A DNA stretch of 64,000 nt from Glandiceps talaboti. Lineage: Eukaryota > Hemichordata > Enteropneusta > Spengelidae. The position numbers and the translations under genes were made by a program. The stretch covers positions 22,224,209 through 22,288,208 of the forward strand of contig NC_135565.1 of assembly GCF_964340395.1 (NCBI RefSeq). The letters run 5' to 3'. Of this stretch, positions 1-13,217 are shown one piece after another (position 1 is the stretch's first letter; each line of letters starts with the position of its first letter). Below the pieces are notes generated by a model. That model was given only the letters and a program-made list of their open reading frames with translations. It was not told where the DNA came from and did not search any database.

Positions 1-270
1 TTGTGTTGCATTCCACGTCGCAATTTTTGTTTAGTGAGTTGTGTTTATCCACAATGAGTATTTGCATTTCCATCACTCACTTGTGTTTTTGCAGCTTATC
101 AAACTATGATGTAAAATACATTTAAGATAAAAACAGAAATGACGTTATTACAGTCTTGTTAAGAAATAAAGAAAATATCCAAATTTTGAAATCCACTTGA
201 TGCTATACAACAGAAGAGAACATAGAAAAGAAAAGTGGCCATCACTTATTTTTATTTATGGAGTAATGTC

Positions 271-720
271 AATAGAACTCTAAATGTTAGGGTTTCTGGC
301 CATAGAAATCTAAATGTTAGGGTTTCTGGCCGTAGAACTCTAAATGTTAGGGTTTCTGGCCATAGAAATCTAAATGTTAGGGTTTCTGGCCATAGAACTC
401 TAAATGTTAGGGTTTCTGGCCATAGAACTCTAAATATTAGGGTTCCTGGCCATAGAACTCCAAATGTTAGGGTTTCTGGCCATAGAACTCCAAATGTTAG
501 GGTTTCTGGCCGTAGAACTCCAAATGTTAGGGTTTCTGGCCGTAGAACTCTAAATGTTAGGGTTTCTGGCCGTAGAACTCCAAATGTTAGGGTTCCTGGC
601 CATAGAACTCCAAATGTTAGGGTTTCTGGCCGTAGAACTCTAAATGTTAGGGTTTCTGGCCGCAGAACTCTAAATGTTAGGGTTTCTGGCCATAGAACTC
701 CAAATGTTAGGGTTCCTGGT
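271..720. repeat. 30-bp minisatellite, 15 units
   Basis: Fifteen head-to-tail 30-bp units, each with the core TGTTAGGGTTTCTGGC. Variation is confined to a few positions (CATAG/CGTAG, CTCTAA/CTCCAA, TTTCTGG/TTCCTGG). Because 30 is a multiple of three, one frame stays open for 190 codons with the decapeptide NVRVSGHRTL repeated; this is a by-product of the period, not a gene. TTAGGG occurs once per unit, so the array is not telomeric. Confidence 0.95.
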
Positions 721-830
721 CGTTTAATGCCCCAGTCATGTATCGCATGTTATTTTTTTGTACTATGCATGTGGTTTATGTTTGACACTGTTGTGTTAGC
801 ATGTTGAAACAAATATTTATTTTTTTCCAG

Positions 831-3464
831 TACATTTCATGTATGTGCCCCATTACTGCTTCAACGGCTCTGCTGTAGAGTTCTCCTTCATCGACTTCAA
901 GTTCAATACTATTGTAAACATTCCCCTACAGTTAGCATTGATTTTGTACAACATAAACATATACAAATTCATTTATATCATATATATTGCAGTCCTTCTG
1001 CTGTGTCACCATGTGTTTTTGAGAGGTTTTTTTTTGTAATGCTCCCCTTAAGAAATTCCTATACGTTATACAAGCATGTGTGAAAGCTCACATTAAGCAG
1101 TTTGCAGCACTATAATGTTTCAAAGTATAATCTCAGAAATTCTTGCAGAATTTCATAAATGAATAGTTACATGTCAGTGGTTTTGAATTGAGTACTGCCC
1201 ACTGGTAGCGTGTAGCCAACCCTTTATGTAACACATTAGTTATTCATATAATTATTATAGTATGCCAAGATTAGCTGATTGGTCATAATTAACTATGTGT
1301 TCACCAATGGAACACTTTGTTACATAGCCATAATTTTCAAGATGACTGTCACAATCTTTTGGTTCATATGTGAGCATAATTATTACTTCTTTAAAAATGA
1401 CAGGGTTTTTTATCTACATAGAGGAACTTTCTAATGGTTCAATATATTTGATAGTGTTGGCCATAGGAAAGTTATCCCACACAGAAAAATATGACATTGT
1501 AAGGGGCATTCTGATTGGTCAATATATTGCAGAGTGTGGGCAAATAAGAGTACCATACCACATAGACAAAGGTTAACAAATATGACATTATTTTAGGTTT
1601 GAATTATTTGTTATTATCAGTTTTCAGATATTAATCTGATTCATTTCAATTATTTGGCTTTGAAATTATAGAATAAATTAAATTTTATAACATACCAAGG
1701 TTTGAGCATTTAAAGATAGAAAGTATATAGGGGACAACTTTGACTGCAAATGGAAATATTTTTGAAAGAGACAGGAAGATTAAAATGGAGAAAGAGTACT
1801 GAAAAATATGGCTGTGATAAAAAGATAGTTATGTTTGTACAGATGGCTATCCACTAGTAGGAGGTTCTCACTTCAGTTCAGTCGACTCTGAGTTGACTCT
1901 AGTTTTACCTAATGTAAAAAAAACCTCAAATATGAACAGTTAATGTTGGCTCAGTCAGGTTAAATTCAGGTCAGGTACAATGGGGGGTTTAGAGTAGACT
2001 TATTTTTTGTGTCTGACACAAAATTCCATTTGATTACGTAAGTATATTTAGGTTCCTAGATATTAAAGGAGGGTTCCAGGGTTAAAGTTCAGGGTTGCTG
2101 CTAAATGATTAGAACAAATGAAGGCTATGCTGATATTGGATGATTTTGGTATGTGATCTGTGTCATGTACAAAAATTCAGTGTGAATGGAGTCCCAATCT
2201 AGCTTATTAGTTTTACTTCTTTATGTCACCACAGAGTGAAAGACCACTTTGTAGTCTAAACATAGTATAAAATATAAATACATTTGTACATACCATGATT
2301 TAACAGACTATCATTTAGAGATGTTGAAAATAATAAATGAAATAAATGGAAGATAGATTAGAATCACACAATAGAAAAACATGGAATTTACTCAAGGTAT
2401 TTACAGATGTGAAGAATTGTAAACACAGAATTTTCACATTTCTACATACACACATTTGCGTGTGCACATGTGTGCACACAGACACACACATGCACACACA
2501 CACACATGCATGCACGCACACACACATACATACTTATAAAAATGCAGGAAGATCTTTGTAATAGCTAGGCGGCATTACTTACATACCAGGAAAATGAATT
2601 GAAGGAAGACACCAGTCTCCATAGAGCATTCCATTATCAACACTCCTATCCCTTCTATCCAGGTTTTGTAGGAATACCAATTTCACTAGAACTTGCAGCA
2701 TGGTTGTATGGAATACTGTTCATGTCGTGTAACCTCAATCCAAAGGATTGAAAGATATATACATACTACAATGATTGGAATATGCCAAATCACTTGATTT
2801 TCAATTTATTTTTTCTTTGACAGCAATTTATAGAATTGAAAGATATCAAGAAATGCCATACAAAGAAGGACGTCTTTATAATTCATGAGTTTAGTAAGTA
2901 TTAAAATATTAAACACTATTACTTGGTTCTCTTTCAAACAAAATGATAATCATTCTTGTTATTTAAGCTTTTAATATTTCTATTTGTGATTTGAAATATT
3001 ATATAATTTGTGATTTATCAAAGTGATGAATTAGAATGTAATTATGTGTGTATAAACTGTATTAAAATCTTACTGATAATAATATATATTAAAACCAGAT
3101 TTGAATCCAACATTGACAGTTAACAAAAACATTGCATGATCTTTACTTATAATGAGACATTATATTGTAGTTTCAGCTAGGTGTTCAAAATTGTATAAAA
3201 TGTTCCATTTGAAATTTAGCAAGAAGCTAGCAATAATGAGACTTGAAGACTATGTCAAACTTATTTCTGTGATCGTCATATTCCACAGATACCCAATCAA
3301 AGGAGGTTGTAAAGAAGCGGTACAAGTCCAGTATGGCTAACGAGATCTGCTACGCCGTACTCTGTGTCTTCTCCTACGTAGCTGCTGCCAAAAGTGCCGA
3401 AAATAATCGCAAAGAAATGGAGGCCAAGATGGCCACCAAACGCATTGAATATTTACAGGACTAA
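831..3464 (+). CDS. 3' end of an unrecognised gene (three candidate exons 831-913, 2824-2893, 3289-3464)
   Basis: Three exons join in frame. The first follows a strong acceptor (TTTTTTTCCAG) and reads ...[19 protein letters not shown]..., ending at a GTAAAC donor in phase 0. The second ([20 protein letters not shown]...) ends in phase 1 at GTAAGTA. The third starts in phase 1 after CCACAG and ends ...[12 protein letters not shown] before TAA at 3462-3464. The last exon has a short hydrophobic stretch ([13 protein letters not shown]) followed by a charged tail. I do not recognise the family. The gene starts left of the window and may have earlier exons there. The first exon is least certain because its donor is weak; exons two and three have matching phases and good splice sites. 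The intron 914-2823 contains a CA-rich microsatellite near 2448-2530. Confidence 0.5.
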
Positions 3465-4535
3465 TAGAGTACTCATAACTAATGTCATGTACATGTAGCT
3501 TTAATCTGCTAACTAACCTACTATCAAATTTCCACAATATACTAAATTGTATGTTGTAATTTGCACCAGCACAGTACTCTTGTTGTAGCTGCAACTTTTT
3601 CAAATGTCAACACTTTATAGGAACCAGTATAAATAATCTGTTCTGTTTGTTTTAAGAAATGTCACAATTTTTAAACATTTGGACCAAATATCTTCCAAAA
3701 ATGTGAACATAAAACATAAAAATATAATGTTGAAACTATAATTTGAAAATTATCAACTTCACTGCCAAATTATTGGACACAGGGCATTTCTGGTTTTCTG
3801 GTGATAGTTGGTGTTCTTTGTCAAGTAGTCTAGTGGACATTTACAGCAAGTGTTATTTATCTGTTGTCAACTTCATTTTGCATTTGGGAACATTTTTAGT
3901 TATGATGGTCAAATGGTGACTGGCTTAGAATCCATCAGTTAGTTCAAGCCTTTGTTGCCATTTGTTGCTGATTGGCTATTATATAAGCAAGCCCTGGGGT
4001 AAGATTTGAACCATGACTATGATCTAGTCAACCCCAGCTGTATTATTAGGGACCTGATAGGATAGAGATTCATTGGTGAAAGTTGTACAGCATTTTATGT
4101 ACAATATAGTAATGAACACTATATGAAAACAAACACCATTTCTATTTATTATCATTATTTATGCTAAATTTCTTGTTTATTCTTTATATACATAAAAACA
4201 GTGTACATAAAAATGATATCATTGCATTGTAATGCAAAGATATATTCACTGTTGACAGTGCTTATTATGCAGGGTAGAAAATTGAATATTATCATATGGA
4301 CCCTTTCAATCATAGTAGTAATACGTATATGTACAGTCTGTTTCCTTAAGACAAACAGTTGTTATTGCAACAACACTTTCAGCGAAGTCCGCATAGTTCA
4401 AAAATTGTTTTGGTCTTTCAAAAAATGTATTCCAACGTATTGTGCAATCAATTATATATTGAGTATTACTGGTATCGAACATTCAGAGTATATCAATTAT
4501 GAAAATAGGTCAGTTATCAGACTACCAAGTTCTCT

Positions 4536-4860
4536 AGCCATTGTACCTGGTTTTCTGGCCTTTGTAGGTATTAAGCTACATGGTTTTCTGGCCTTTGTAG
4601 TTAGTAACTACCTGGTTTTCTGGCCTTTGTAGTTAGTAACTACCTGGTTTTCTGGCCTTTGTAGGTATTAAGCTACATGGTTTTCTGGCCTTTGTAGGTA
4701 TTAAGCTACATGGTTTTCTGGCCTTTGTAGTTAGTAACTACCTGGTTTTCTGGCCTTTGTAGTTAGTAACTACCTGGTTTTCTGGCCTTTGTAGTTAGTA
4801 ACTACCTGGTTTTCTGGCTTTTGTAGTTAGTAACTACCTGGTTTTCTTGCCTTTATAAGT
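4536..4860. repeat. 32-bp minisatellite, about 10 units
   Basis: Units share the core GGTTTTCTGGCCTTTGTAG followed by one of two linkers, GTTAGTAACTACCT or GTATTAAGCTACAT. The two unit types are interspersed. The array runs open in one + frame for much of its length, but repeated LAFVG/SNYLVFW peptides show this is a period artefact. Confidence 0.9.
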
Positions 4861-5779
4861 ACTCCATATACAGATATTAGGTCAGTTGATGTACTGTGCA
4901 ATTATGTGATTTCCTCCTACATTCCAAATAATTGTAGGTTGTCCACGGAAGTATGTAAATTCTCAGATTCCATTTGGGTTAGGCTCTGACCTTTGAACTT
5001 CTAACATTTACATACGTCAGGTCATCCTACATATTGTGCAATCATAGATTTCCACTTACATTCCAAAAGCAGGGTTCCCATGGAAATATGTAAATTAGTT
5101 TTGCCAATATCCTATCCTGTCTCGCAGCAGGCTTCATTTGTGAATCTGTAACAATATTCTATGACAGAGTCACTGATCAAGCTAGTGTGTAGATGTAGGC
5201 TTCTAGTAAGCATGGTCAAGTGTAGATGTTAGTACATAATTAGCAATAGAAGTGTAAAGGGAATCTCTGAGTCACTAAATGGTAATATTACCTTTGTTCA
5301 GGGTGAAAAGAACATAATATTGAAAAGTGACGTTTGATGGGTTAAACAAATCTATGCATGCAGAAATGATACTATTTAATGATAATTCAGTAGAATGTAT
5401 ATAGTTTATAGGAATTGTGATGAATGTTACACCAATCAGAATTTAACATATATGTAGCACTCAGCAAACATTCAATAATTGATCAATTGGACTCGAACAT
5501 GTGACACTATAAGTGTTTAGTGACTAGTATAATTCTGGTTTAAGTAAAAGTCACATGTTTTTATCTACTTCATAATATGTTCTACATTCCAGAATTGTGA
5601 TGACAAAAGCTTGTCTTTTAGTTGGGAAGTGCTTAAATGGATTAATGTGAATTCAAGAGAGAAATATTATGTCTAAAACCCTGTCTACATGTATAATAGT
5701 TTTAGTATCAATTGAATTATTCCCTGCTTTCAAAGGGTGTACTTAGAGTATAATGTTAACTTCTGTGGGGGAGTTTATT

Positions 5780-6210
5780 TAGATATACAGGTTCCTGTGT
5801 TCACGAATTCAACAAATACATATATACAGATCTAGTAATGTGATACATTAACAGATTCCTAGGCTCAAATGTGATAAATATACATATTCCAATGTTCAAA
5901 ATTTTAATCCATATACCGATTCCTGGATTCTCGGATTTAATAAATACACAGTTTTCTACCGTCATGATGTAATAGATATCCAGATTCCCAGATTGATGTA
6001 TTTCATAGTATGTACAGATTCCAAGAAAACAATTCTTTAATTCAGAAATGTGATAGGTATTCAGATTCCTAGTTCCAGAAGTGTGATAGATATTCAGATT
6101 CCCATATCCTAGGATGAGATGGATATTCAGATTCTTGGAACTAGAGGCATGATAGTTATACAGCTTCTTGGACTTCAGGATGTTAAATATACAGATTCCT
6201 GCGTCCTATT
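5780..6210. repeat. Degenerate tandem repeat, period about 35-45 bp
   Basis: The phrase 'atacagattcctgg' recurs about 11 times with drifting spacers that often contain 'tgtgataaata'. Units are much more diverged than in the other minisatellites here, so this is an old array. Confidence 0.65.
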
Positions 6211-6295
6211 CAATCCTGTCATAGCCAATCAAATTCACTAATTGAGGAATCCAGTATAAAAGAAAAATTCAGGTCCTGATTGAATTAATATGACT

Positions 6296-6423
<128 letters not shown>

Positions 6424-8200
6424 ACAAGATGGTAATTATGTTAGACAATAATTTAGATTGACATAGCATGTCAAAGAGTTGTTAACAGATATATATATCC
6501 CTATATGAGGTGTTCAAATTGATAGTACTTGTCAGTCATGGTTATGTTGTCTCACAGTCAGGGACAAAATGGACTAATAATCTGCTGTCATATCAGTAGG
6601 CAGTATAACTTTATTTAGATGATGATGATTCCCTAGAAATCTGTTAAATGTGTGTGCTGTTCATTTTTATAGACAAGAATGACTTCAGCTGTGAAATCAG
6701 TGTACCAAAAACCAACTACAGTATTGGTTAATAAGTTGATTAGATTATTGATGAATGACAGAAAAATTAACAATTTGAAGTTTTTTGTGTAATATTGTAA
6801 TTGTCCCTTAAAAATTGCCTAGTTGTAAATTTATTTCTAATCTAAAATAGGGATCATATGTTCCTGGAGTTAATGAAAGTCCGGGAGAAATTTAATGTAC
6901 TCTTTCAAAATCCTGGAAAACGGAATTTATGAAATGATCAGCCATGAATATTGAAAATCACCACTGCCATCCTTACCTTCAACAGGGTATGGTCTATTGG
7001 TAAAATATACAACAGCCCACAAATTATTTTAAAATTAATGCAAAAAGTCCCCTGAAAAGTAAATTATATTAAGAATATGAGCCCTGATTTAGGAGAGGGT
7101 ATGTAGAATAGATACGTTAGAGGTAGTTTGTCGTGTGTAAATCATCAGACTGTGTAAATATATTATTTGATCAGTCAATGTCAGTGCAATTTGAAATATT
7201 AAATTGTCCTTGCAATTATTGCAGATGATGTTATTAACACGTTATATGTAGGTCTCTGTTCAATTTTCAAATTACATACATGTACTGTAATAAGTACTGT
7301 AATAAGTACTTGCAAAACAAATCAAATGCTAATGCAAGTACAACTATTTTACAATTGTAAATTCTTGGGACAACATTCATAGTTTTCAGAGAAAACTTTA
7401 AAATCAAAGATATAAAACACAAAATACTGAGATATAACTAAAATGTCTCATTTGAATTATTTATTATTTGGACTCAATAATAGTCAGTGTCACAAATATC
7501 CAAAATTCTAAATGATTTGACCAAATTATGTAAATTATTTTTGAATATGGGATTACTAATAACTTAATGTAAATAGCACTCAATTTACATCGTTGTCATA
7601 GAAACAATGCATAGTAGTTATGTTTTATATTTACATAAGAGTAGTGATATCACTACTAAAGTTTTAGAAATTATGTACATAAACTTGGTCCAAGGCTAGT
7701 TTACTGTTGTAGAATTAAATTAAAACAATGTTTACTATGAAGAAGCAGTGTATGCAAATGAGTCAGTCAAGTTTTAATGATATGCATACCAGGCAGTATT
7801 TCGCTTACATCTTCAAAAAGAATTACCCAAGTTTAATCTCCCTCTAAGCTTCTTGTGAGTAAAGTTAAACTTCAGAATATGTGTATATCCTGGCTGTAAT
7901 ACTTAAAAAGTCTTTGTATAATAGCTTCCATATTTAATTGACAATATTCTGTCAAATTTGTTTCATCATGTTATGTTTTGGTTTGTGACCACCTAGATAA
8001 GTCTTTATGTTTTGGTATAAGTCTGAATTTTGCACACAGAATTTCTTTGTATATTAATGTTTTTTCCCTTGTAAAAATGTCAAATGTGAAATAAAAATGT
8101 AAAAAATAGTGTAATTATGTGTCAAGTTTCATTTTTACCTCCCATAAGGGAAGGTTTTGTTATAGTGATATCTATCTGTCCAAAGACCCTCCACCCACGG

Positions 8201-8272
8201 TCTGTCTGTCTGTGTGTGTGTGTGTGTGTGTCTGTGTCTGTGTGTGTGTGTGTGTCTGTGTGTGTGTGTCAT
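8201..8272. repeat. (TG)n/(TCTG)n microsatellite
   Basis: TG dinucleotides interrupted by TCTG steps. It sits inside a stretch reading like a dispersed repeat (from about 8117, 'acctcccataagggaagg'), but no second copy is in the window to prove that. Confidence 0.85.
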
Positions 8273-9057
8273 TGTTTCTCTCAAAAACAGCTGGCTCAGT
8301 TCATATGTAATTTGGTACACTTACACATTCTTTGGGGGCAATGGCTAGAACTAATCGTGATAAGTTTGTGAGTGAGCCATGCCAAAAAATTAGCAAAAAG
8401 GAAATTGGGTTTGTTATTCTAGTGATAGATGTATTTGTTTCTACATATCCACACCCTGAATGTTGATGCCTTTAGGTTGTAATTATCTGAGTAATAGACT
8501 TTACTCAAACATTTAGCAATATCATAAGAATGCAAGCTGCAAATTTTGTATAATGTGTACTTTGCAGATAATTATCTTTAGTAATGTGGCAATATGCATA
8601 CGAATAGCTTGGTGCATACAAGGATTATATATTTATAACATCTGGGAAACAGAATGTTGTATGATGTTGTGCTCACAGTCAGTCAATATGTACATAGTGT
8701 GACACTTCGTTCATTTTCCAAGTTTATCACTTTGCAGTCTTAATTACTGAGGTGTCACTTTGGCTTTGGTCATTGGAGCTGTGGGGTTCAGTTTGAGGAA
8801 ACTCATTTTCAATGCCAAAACTTCAGCCCCCCCCCCCCCCAGTAAAATAAAAATGACCGGCCCCTTAAAGTAGAAACAATGTATCTTTCCGGGAACTCCA
8901 AACATTGTGATTTGTCAATATGTGATCACATGTTATTGACGATATTCATTGTTTTAACTAAAAAATAATGTAATCGCTCAACAATTTCCTTGGTGCCTAC
9001 TGTACTGCACTGTACAGGCATTATAAATATCGATCACAAAAATTCTAATGATTGAAG

Positions 9058-9175
9058 ATTGATGACGTCATAGCGCATGCGTACATGGTTTTTCCCGCAG
9101 CAGACGATAATGGCGTCACCTGCAGATGGAGTAGAAACTAGTATAAAGAAACTTCATGATTCATGCTATTTTCTG
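9058..9175 (+). promoter_or_regulatory. Candidate promoter: CRE plus NRF1-like site before a short ATG frame
   Basis: TGACGTCA (a full CRE palindrome) at about 9062 is followed at once by GCGCATGCG (NRF1-like). About 40 bp further, ATGGCG opens the frame MASPADGVETSIKKLHDSC. CRE and NRF1 sites close to a start are typical of animal housekeeping promoters. No downstream exon could be joined, so the transcript is unproven. Confidence 0.35.
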
Positions 9176-10307
9176 TAGATAATCTTGTCACCATTGTATG
9201 AACAAATTCGGTAACTAAAAGGAGGTGGAGTTTGCAGATTCATGTGAAGTTTCAGGAACAATCTTCACTGTTGTGGACTACCAAAACTTAATATGTGTGC
9301 CTTGTGGTGTGGTGTGGCCGGTGTGGTGATCGACCCTACATGTACTACTACTAGTACCAAAATGGATGTACATGTACAGTATGTATCACATCACAGAACT
9401 GCCACCGTGGCTGCTGTGCTGGAGTCGTAAGTAGTAGTATGTACTGCACATGACTGTATCATGGTTGTATTTATTTTAGGCATGCCAAGCATACAATACC
9501 GGAAATGATGTGCAGGGTTACCCACAGTACCTCGAACAAACATCTGATGTTGCCCTCATCATCATGGCTTGTATATGCCCAGCGTTGCGTTGTGTTTTGC
9601 TTGCACTACATACTAAACATAGCCATAATATTGGGTACAAAATAGTGCCCGAAAATACAGTTTTCTACAAGGGATATGACCAATACAATGAGTGTGGGGA
9701 GGGGACCGAGGCTAGGGGTGTCAGTATTTTCTTTATTTCATTTCAGTGATGAATGAAATGCACTTTTGGCGGACCACTCTCGGGCCAGCGCAATATAACT
9801 GACCCCCCCCCGCTCCTGATATTGATGCAGTACTGCATCGGTTTCGCTACGCTGCTCTCTGTCCTACGCTAGAATTAATTGTAAACCCCGTAAGAAAATA
9901 AACAGTTAAACGAACAATGTTGAGTAACACAAATAATATATATTATCTTTTTTTCCTAAATATAAACATAGCTACAATTATTGCTGCTATCCCTGATATG
10001 ACTAACTTACGACCTTTCGGGACGGTTGCACAATGTCACATTCACAAAACAAAATCTCAATATTAAAACCAACTTCGTTGTTCGTTCTACTAACTTCTAG
10101 GGGGAGGGGGTGTAACATCAATGCGATTGCTAAACTTCACTTTTCTTTCTAACGAAATTTCGAAAACTTTCATGCCTTCAATGATATCAGGTTCTATATT
10201 TACTACTGAGATGTTGATAAGTTGATTAGTATTTATTGCTGATGTACGTGACGGGGTTTCTAGATAGTGTTTTCAATACGTTTACCATGTTTATACATTG
10301 TAACAAT

Positions 10308-10308
10308 C

Positions 10309-10371
<63 letters not shown>

Positions 10372-10376
10372 TGTGT
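10308..10376. repeat. (TG)n microsatellite
   Basis: About 30 uninterrupted GT dinucleotides. Confidence 0.97.
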
Positions 10377-10794
10377 TTTACAGATTCTGACCTGATTCTG
10401 ACCTCACAGTCAGTGGCATTGGCTATATCGTAATACAAATATACTTGCAAGCTCTAATCAGAATACCTTGTTGTACAGTTATACATGTACCAACTACGTA
10501 TTAATGTTGTCCCTGACCGCTGTCTGGCACCCATGTCATGAAAGCTGTATTTGGACAGTTCCATTGCTTTCTGGACAATTTATTTTGTATTATGTCAAAA
10601 GATTACTTCAAATTGATCTATCTTTAGTAATTATTTTCACCTTTTCCAATCTAAGATGCATTAACGTTTATTTTCTCTCATAAGTCAAGTTGTTGCCATG
10701 GTGATTGCTGGTAAATATGCCATCCCATTGGCATAAAGTTACCCCGTGCACCCCTTTGACGTAAAGTGGTAGGGTCTGAAAGGTTATGTGAGGT

Positions 10795-10862
10795 TAACGT
10801 GACACAGAAACCTAAGTACCACATTCACTACGTCAGTAGCGATAATAGGAACAACACCTCAG
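10795..10862 (+). other. Candidate 5' UTR exon of the first CPTP-like gene
   Basis: Ends in ACCTCAG followed by a consensus donor GTAAGT at 10863. The next acceptor (CATTCCAG, ending at 11364) lies 41 bases before the CPTP start codon. The 5' boundary is a guess; the donor is strong. Confidence 0.5.
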
Positions 10863-11141
10863 GTAAGTGTCTGTTAGTTTAACATGAAAATTATAACTAT
10901 TTTACCACTGAAACTACGGGAACACAAAACACGTAAGGCATCGTGAGGGAAATGGGAAAGTTAACAAGGTCCAGAGACTCAGCAAACAGGTTGAAAAACA
11001 AGTTGTTAATATCATAGTATTGATCTGTATACTTCACGCAGTGACACTTAACACTGCAATAATGACATTGCATTTATATGTAAAATTATGTTAATGTTGG
11101 CAGTTTCCTACACTGTACTAAAATAGGCACTGTACAATCTT

Positions 11142-11306
11142 TACCTCCGACATGGACCTATAAAGGCACAACGATCTTGTATACCTCTGACATGTACCTA
11201 TAAAGGCACACTGATCCTGTATACCTCTGACGTGTACCTATAAAGGCACAACGATCCTGTATACCGCTGACGTGTATCTATAAAGGCACAGCTATCCTGT
11301 ATACAT
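11142..11306. repeat. 40-bp tandem repeat, 4 units
   Basis: Four units with the shared core CTATAAAGGCACA. They sit in the first (UTR) intron of the CPTP-like gene. Each unit carries a TATAAA hexamer, which is incidental unless transcription is shown to start here. Confidence 0.85.
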
Positions 11307-11405
11307 CGATCTACTTCCTGAGGAGAATACAATAATCCTCTACGTATTACATTTAACATTCCAGGTAAAATTCAGATTCTGAGAAGCACTACGTTTTTTA
11401 CCATA

Positions 11406-13217
11406 ATGGCTGAAAATGGTTTCGATTTGATGACTGTGTTGAAGGAGGCCAAGGCGTGTCACTCAGAAGAGAACGCAATTCTTCTCAGTCAATATCTCGC
11501 TGCATATTCAGAACTAACGAGGTAATACCCCCCCCCCCCCTTTGTACATTCGATTTCGATCATATAGCACCGATTATATTTCTTCTTTCTAATTAAAAAA
11601 ATTCATTTCTTGCCGACTAAAACTGTTAATATATAAATATCATTGAATTCTTTGTTTTATTAAATGGAAAACATGTATTTGTGGTTTTCACTTTCACTTA
11701 TCAGTACGGAAGTGACGTGCCAGGCAACTTCCGTTAAACGTTTTCTCAATTTTCCTATTTGATGATTATTATATTGTTAATGTATAACAATATAAGCAGT
11801 GGAAAGTATGTTCCCTAACAAGGCCTTACGTCACTTCCGCCTAAGTTTTGATCGATGCCAGTAGTGTTACAAAGCTAATTCTCATTTCTTTTTGTTTAAT
11901 ATAGTTAAGTTTTCCTCATTTGACGTTTGATAGACACTTTAGTTTGAGAGTGAAAAACGCTGTTATTATGACACCAAACAGTGATATTTTCTGTGTTATG
12001 ATATTAATACGTGATATTTTCGAATGTTGGAGACTAACTATTCACATTGTTGTTCAAGGCAAACGTGGTAGACTAGCGGCATGAGTTCAGATTTAATCAT
12101 TCATTCTTCGTATTCATATAATCATTTCCAGTAGAATTTCTTTCAACCAGCAGAGACTGAGATATGTAAAATTATTATAATATGGCATAGGTAATAAATA
12201 CTAAGGAAGAACTACACATCCGGCTGGGAGTGGATCTGGACATGAACTAGATTTGAATTGGATTTAGGTGGAACTAAATTGAAAACTGCTGAAAACTAGT
12301 CTGAAATCCGAGCTTGACTTCTGGGGAGTAACTTTGGCATAACAAAAGTTGATGGTGTTCAAAGCCAGTTAATTCCCCGTAACGTTCGATTCAGCCTGAG
12401 ACATGTGAATAGATCTAGAATTGACTGTTGGTGAAAATGAGAGTTACTGCTAGTTCATTGTAAAGTAGACACTGACCGTTGAGTAACACCAGCTCCGTAC
12501 TGAAAAGTGAAAGTGAAAGTGACTGGAACTAATGCAAGTTTAATATCCAGGTTTTAAATTAAATATAATGAAATCATAGGGTCTTTCCATATAAAAATAA
12601 CCAGTGTCACAAGAGAAAAACAACATTTTAAGTAACCTTAACTCGTTTTTCCCCATTTTTGTTTCTCGTAGTAAGATATGTTTTGTCTTTCTTGCAGATT
12701 TTTCGATCTTCTAGGACCAATATTTTCATTCGTGGCACGAGATTTAAAAGACAAGATTGATACTTTACAACAGCGTCAACGCTCCGAGTACAAAGAACAC
12801 TACAGAACTGTACAGTCCATGGTGCAATACGAAGTCAATAATAACCTTATAAACCGAAGATCTCCGACTGGATTACGATCTGGTACGAACATGCTAATCA
12901 GACTTCACAGACCATTACAATTTATTATAGAATTTATGCGAGAATTCCGAGACAGTGATGAGTCTGTACGAATTGCAAATCTAGCAATGAAAGTATACAA
13001 TAAAACATTAGCTAAGTATCATATATGGATTGTAAGGAAGGCAGCCAGGATTGCTGTCTATACCTTACCTGGTAGGAAAGCTTTGATGGAAACACTTTGC
13101 AAACAGGAACCAGAAAAGGTCGTTGAACTCATAACTCCAGTAACTGATACAATACAGATTGTATATGATGAAGTACAAGACTTGTATACGAAGTACAACT
13201 TATTGCAGTTGCCATAG
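11406..13217 (+). CDS. CPTP: Ceramide-1-phosphate transfer protein-like, copy 1 (exons 11406-11521 and 12698-13217)
   Basis: GLTP-fold protein that moves ceramide-1-phosphate between membranes through the cytosol in characterised members. Two exons: the first (MAENGFDLMTVLKEAKAC...) ends in phase 2 at G|GTAATA; the second starts after TTGCAG and completes an Arg codon. The product is 211 residues, close to the 214 of human CPTP. Recognisable blocks are LLGPIFSFVARDLKDK, SEYKEHYRTVQSMVQYE, MLIRLHRPLQF and AKYHIWIVRKAARIAVYTLP, with a C-terminal ...KYNLLQLP like the human ...EHSLLDLP. The Asp and Lys in RDLKDK fit the headgroup-binding Asp/Lys pair of human CPTP, and the His in YHIW fits its His. 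The start has a good context (ATAATGG). A second copy lies 4.5 kb downstream. The family assignment is secure; ligand specificity is inferred. Confidence 0.9.

Larger units (their letters stand above)
8400..10790. other. Intergenic region upstream of the first CPTP-like gene
   Basis: No supported gene. It contains short poly-C runs near 8827-8840 and 9805-9812, the promoter candidate at 9058-9175 and a long TG microsatellite. An open frame at 9510-9749 has no family resemblance and no clear splice sites. Confidence 0.5.

Noticed and set aside
271-720. TTAGGG in each unit as an interstitial telomere
   Set aside because: Only one hexamer per 30-bp unit, never in tandem; not telomeric.
235-807. 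190-codon open frame over the first minisatellite
   Set aside because: The 30-bp period is a multiple of three, so one frame stays open by construction; no start context or homology supports a protein.
9510-9749. 79-codon frame MQGYPQYLEQTSDVALIIMA... as an exon
   Set aside because: No recognisable domain, no clear donor and no partner exon on the same strand.
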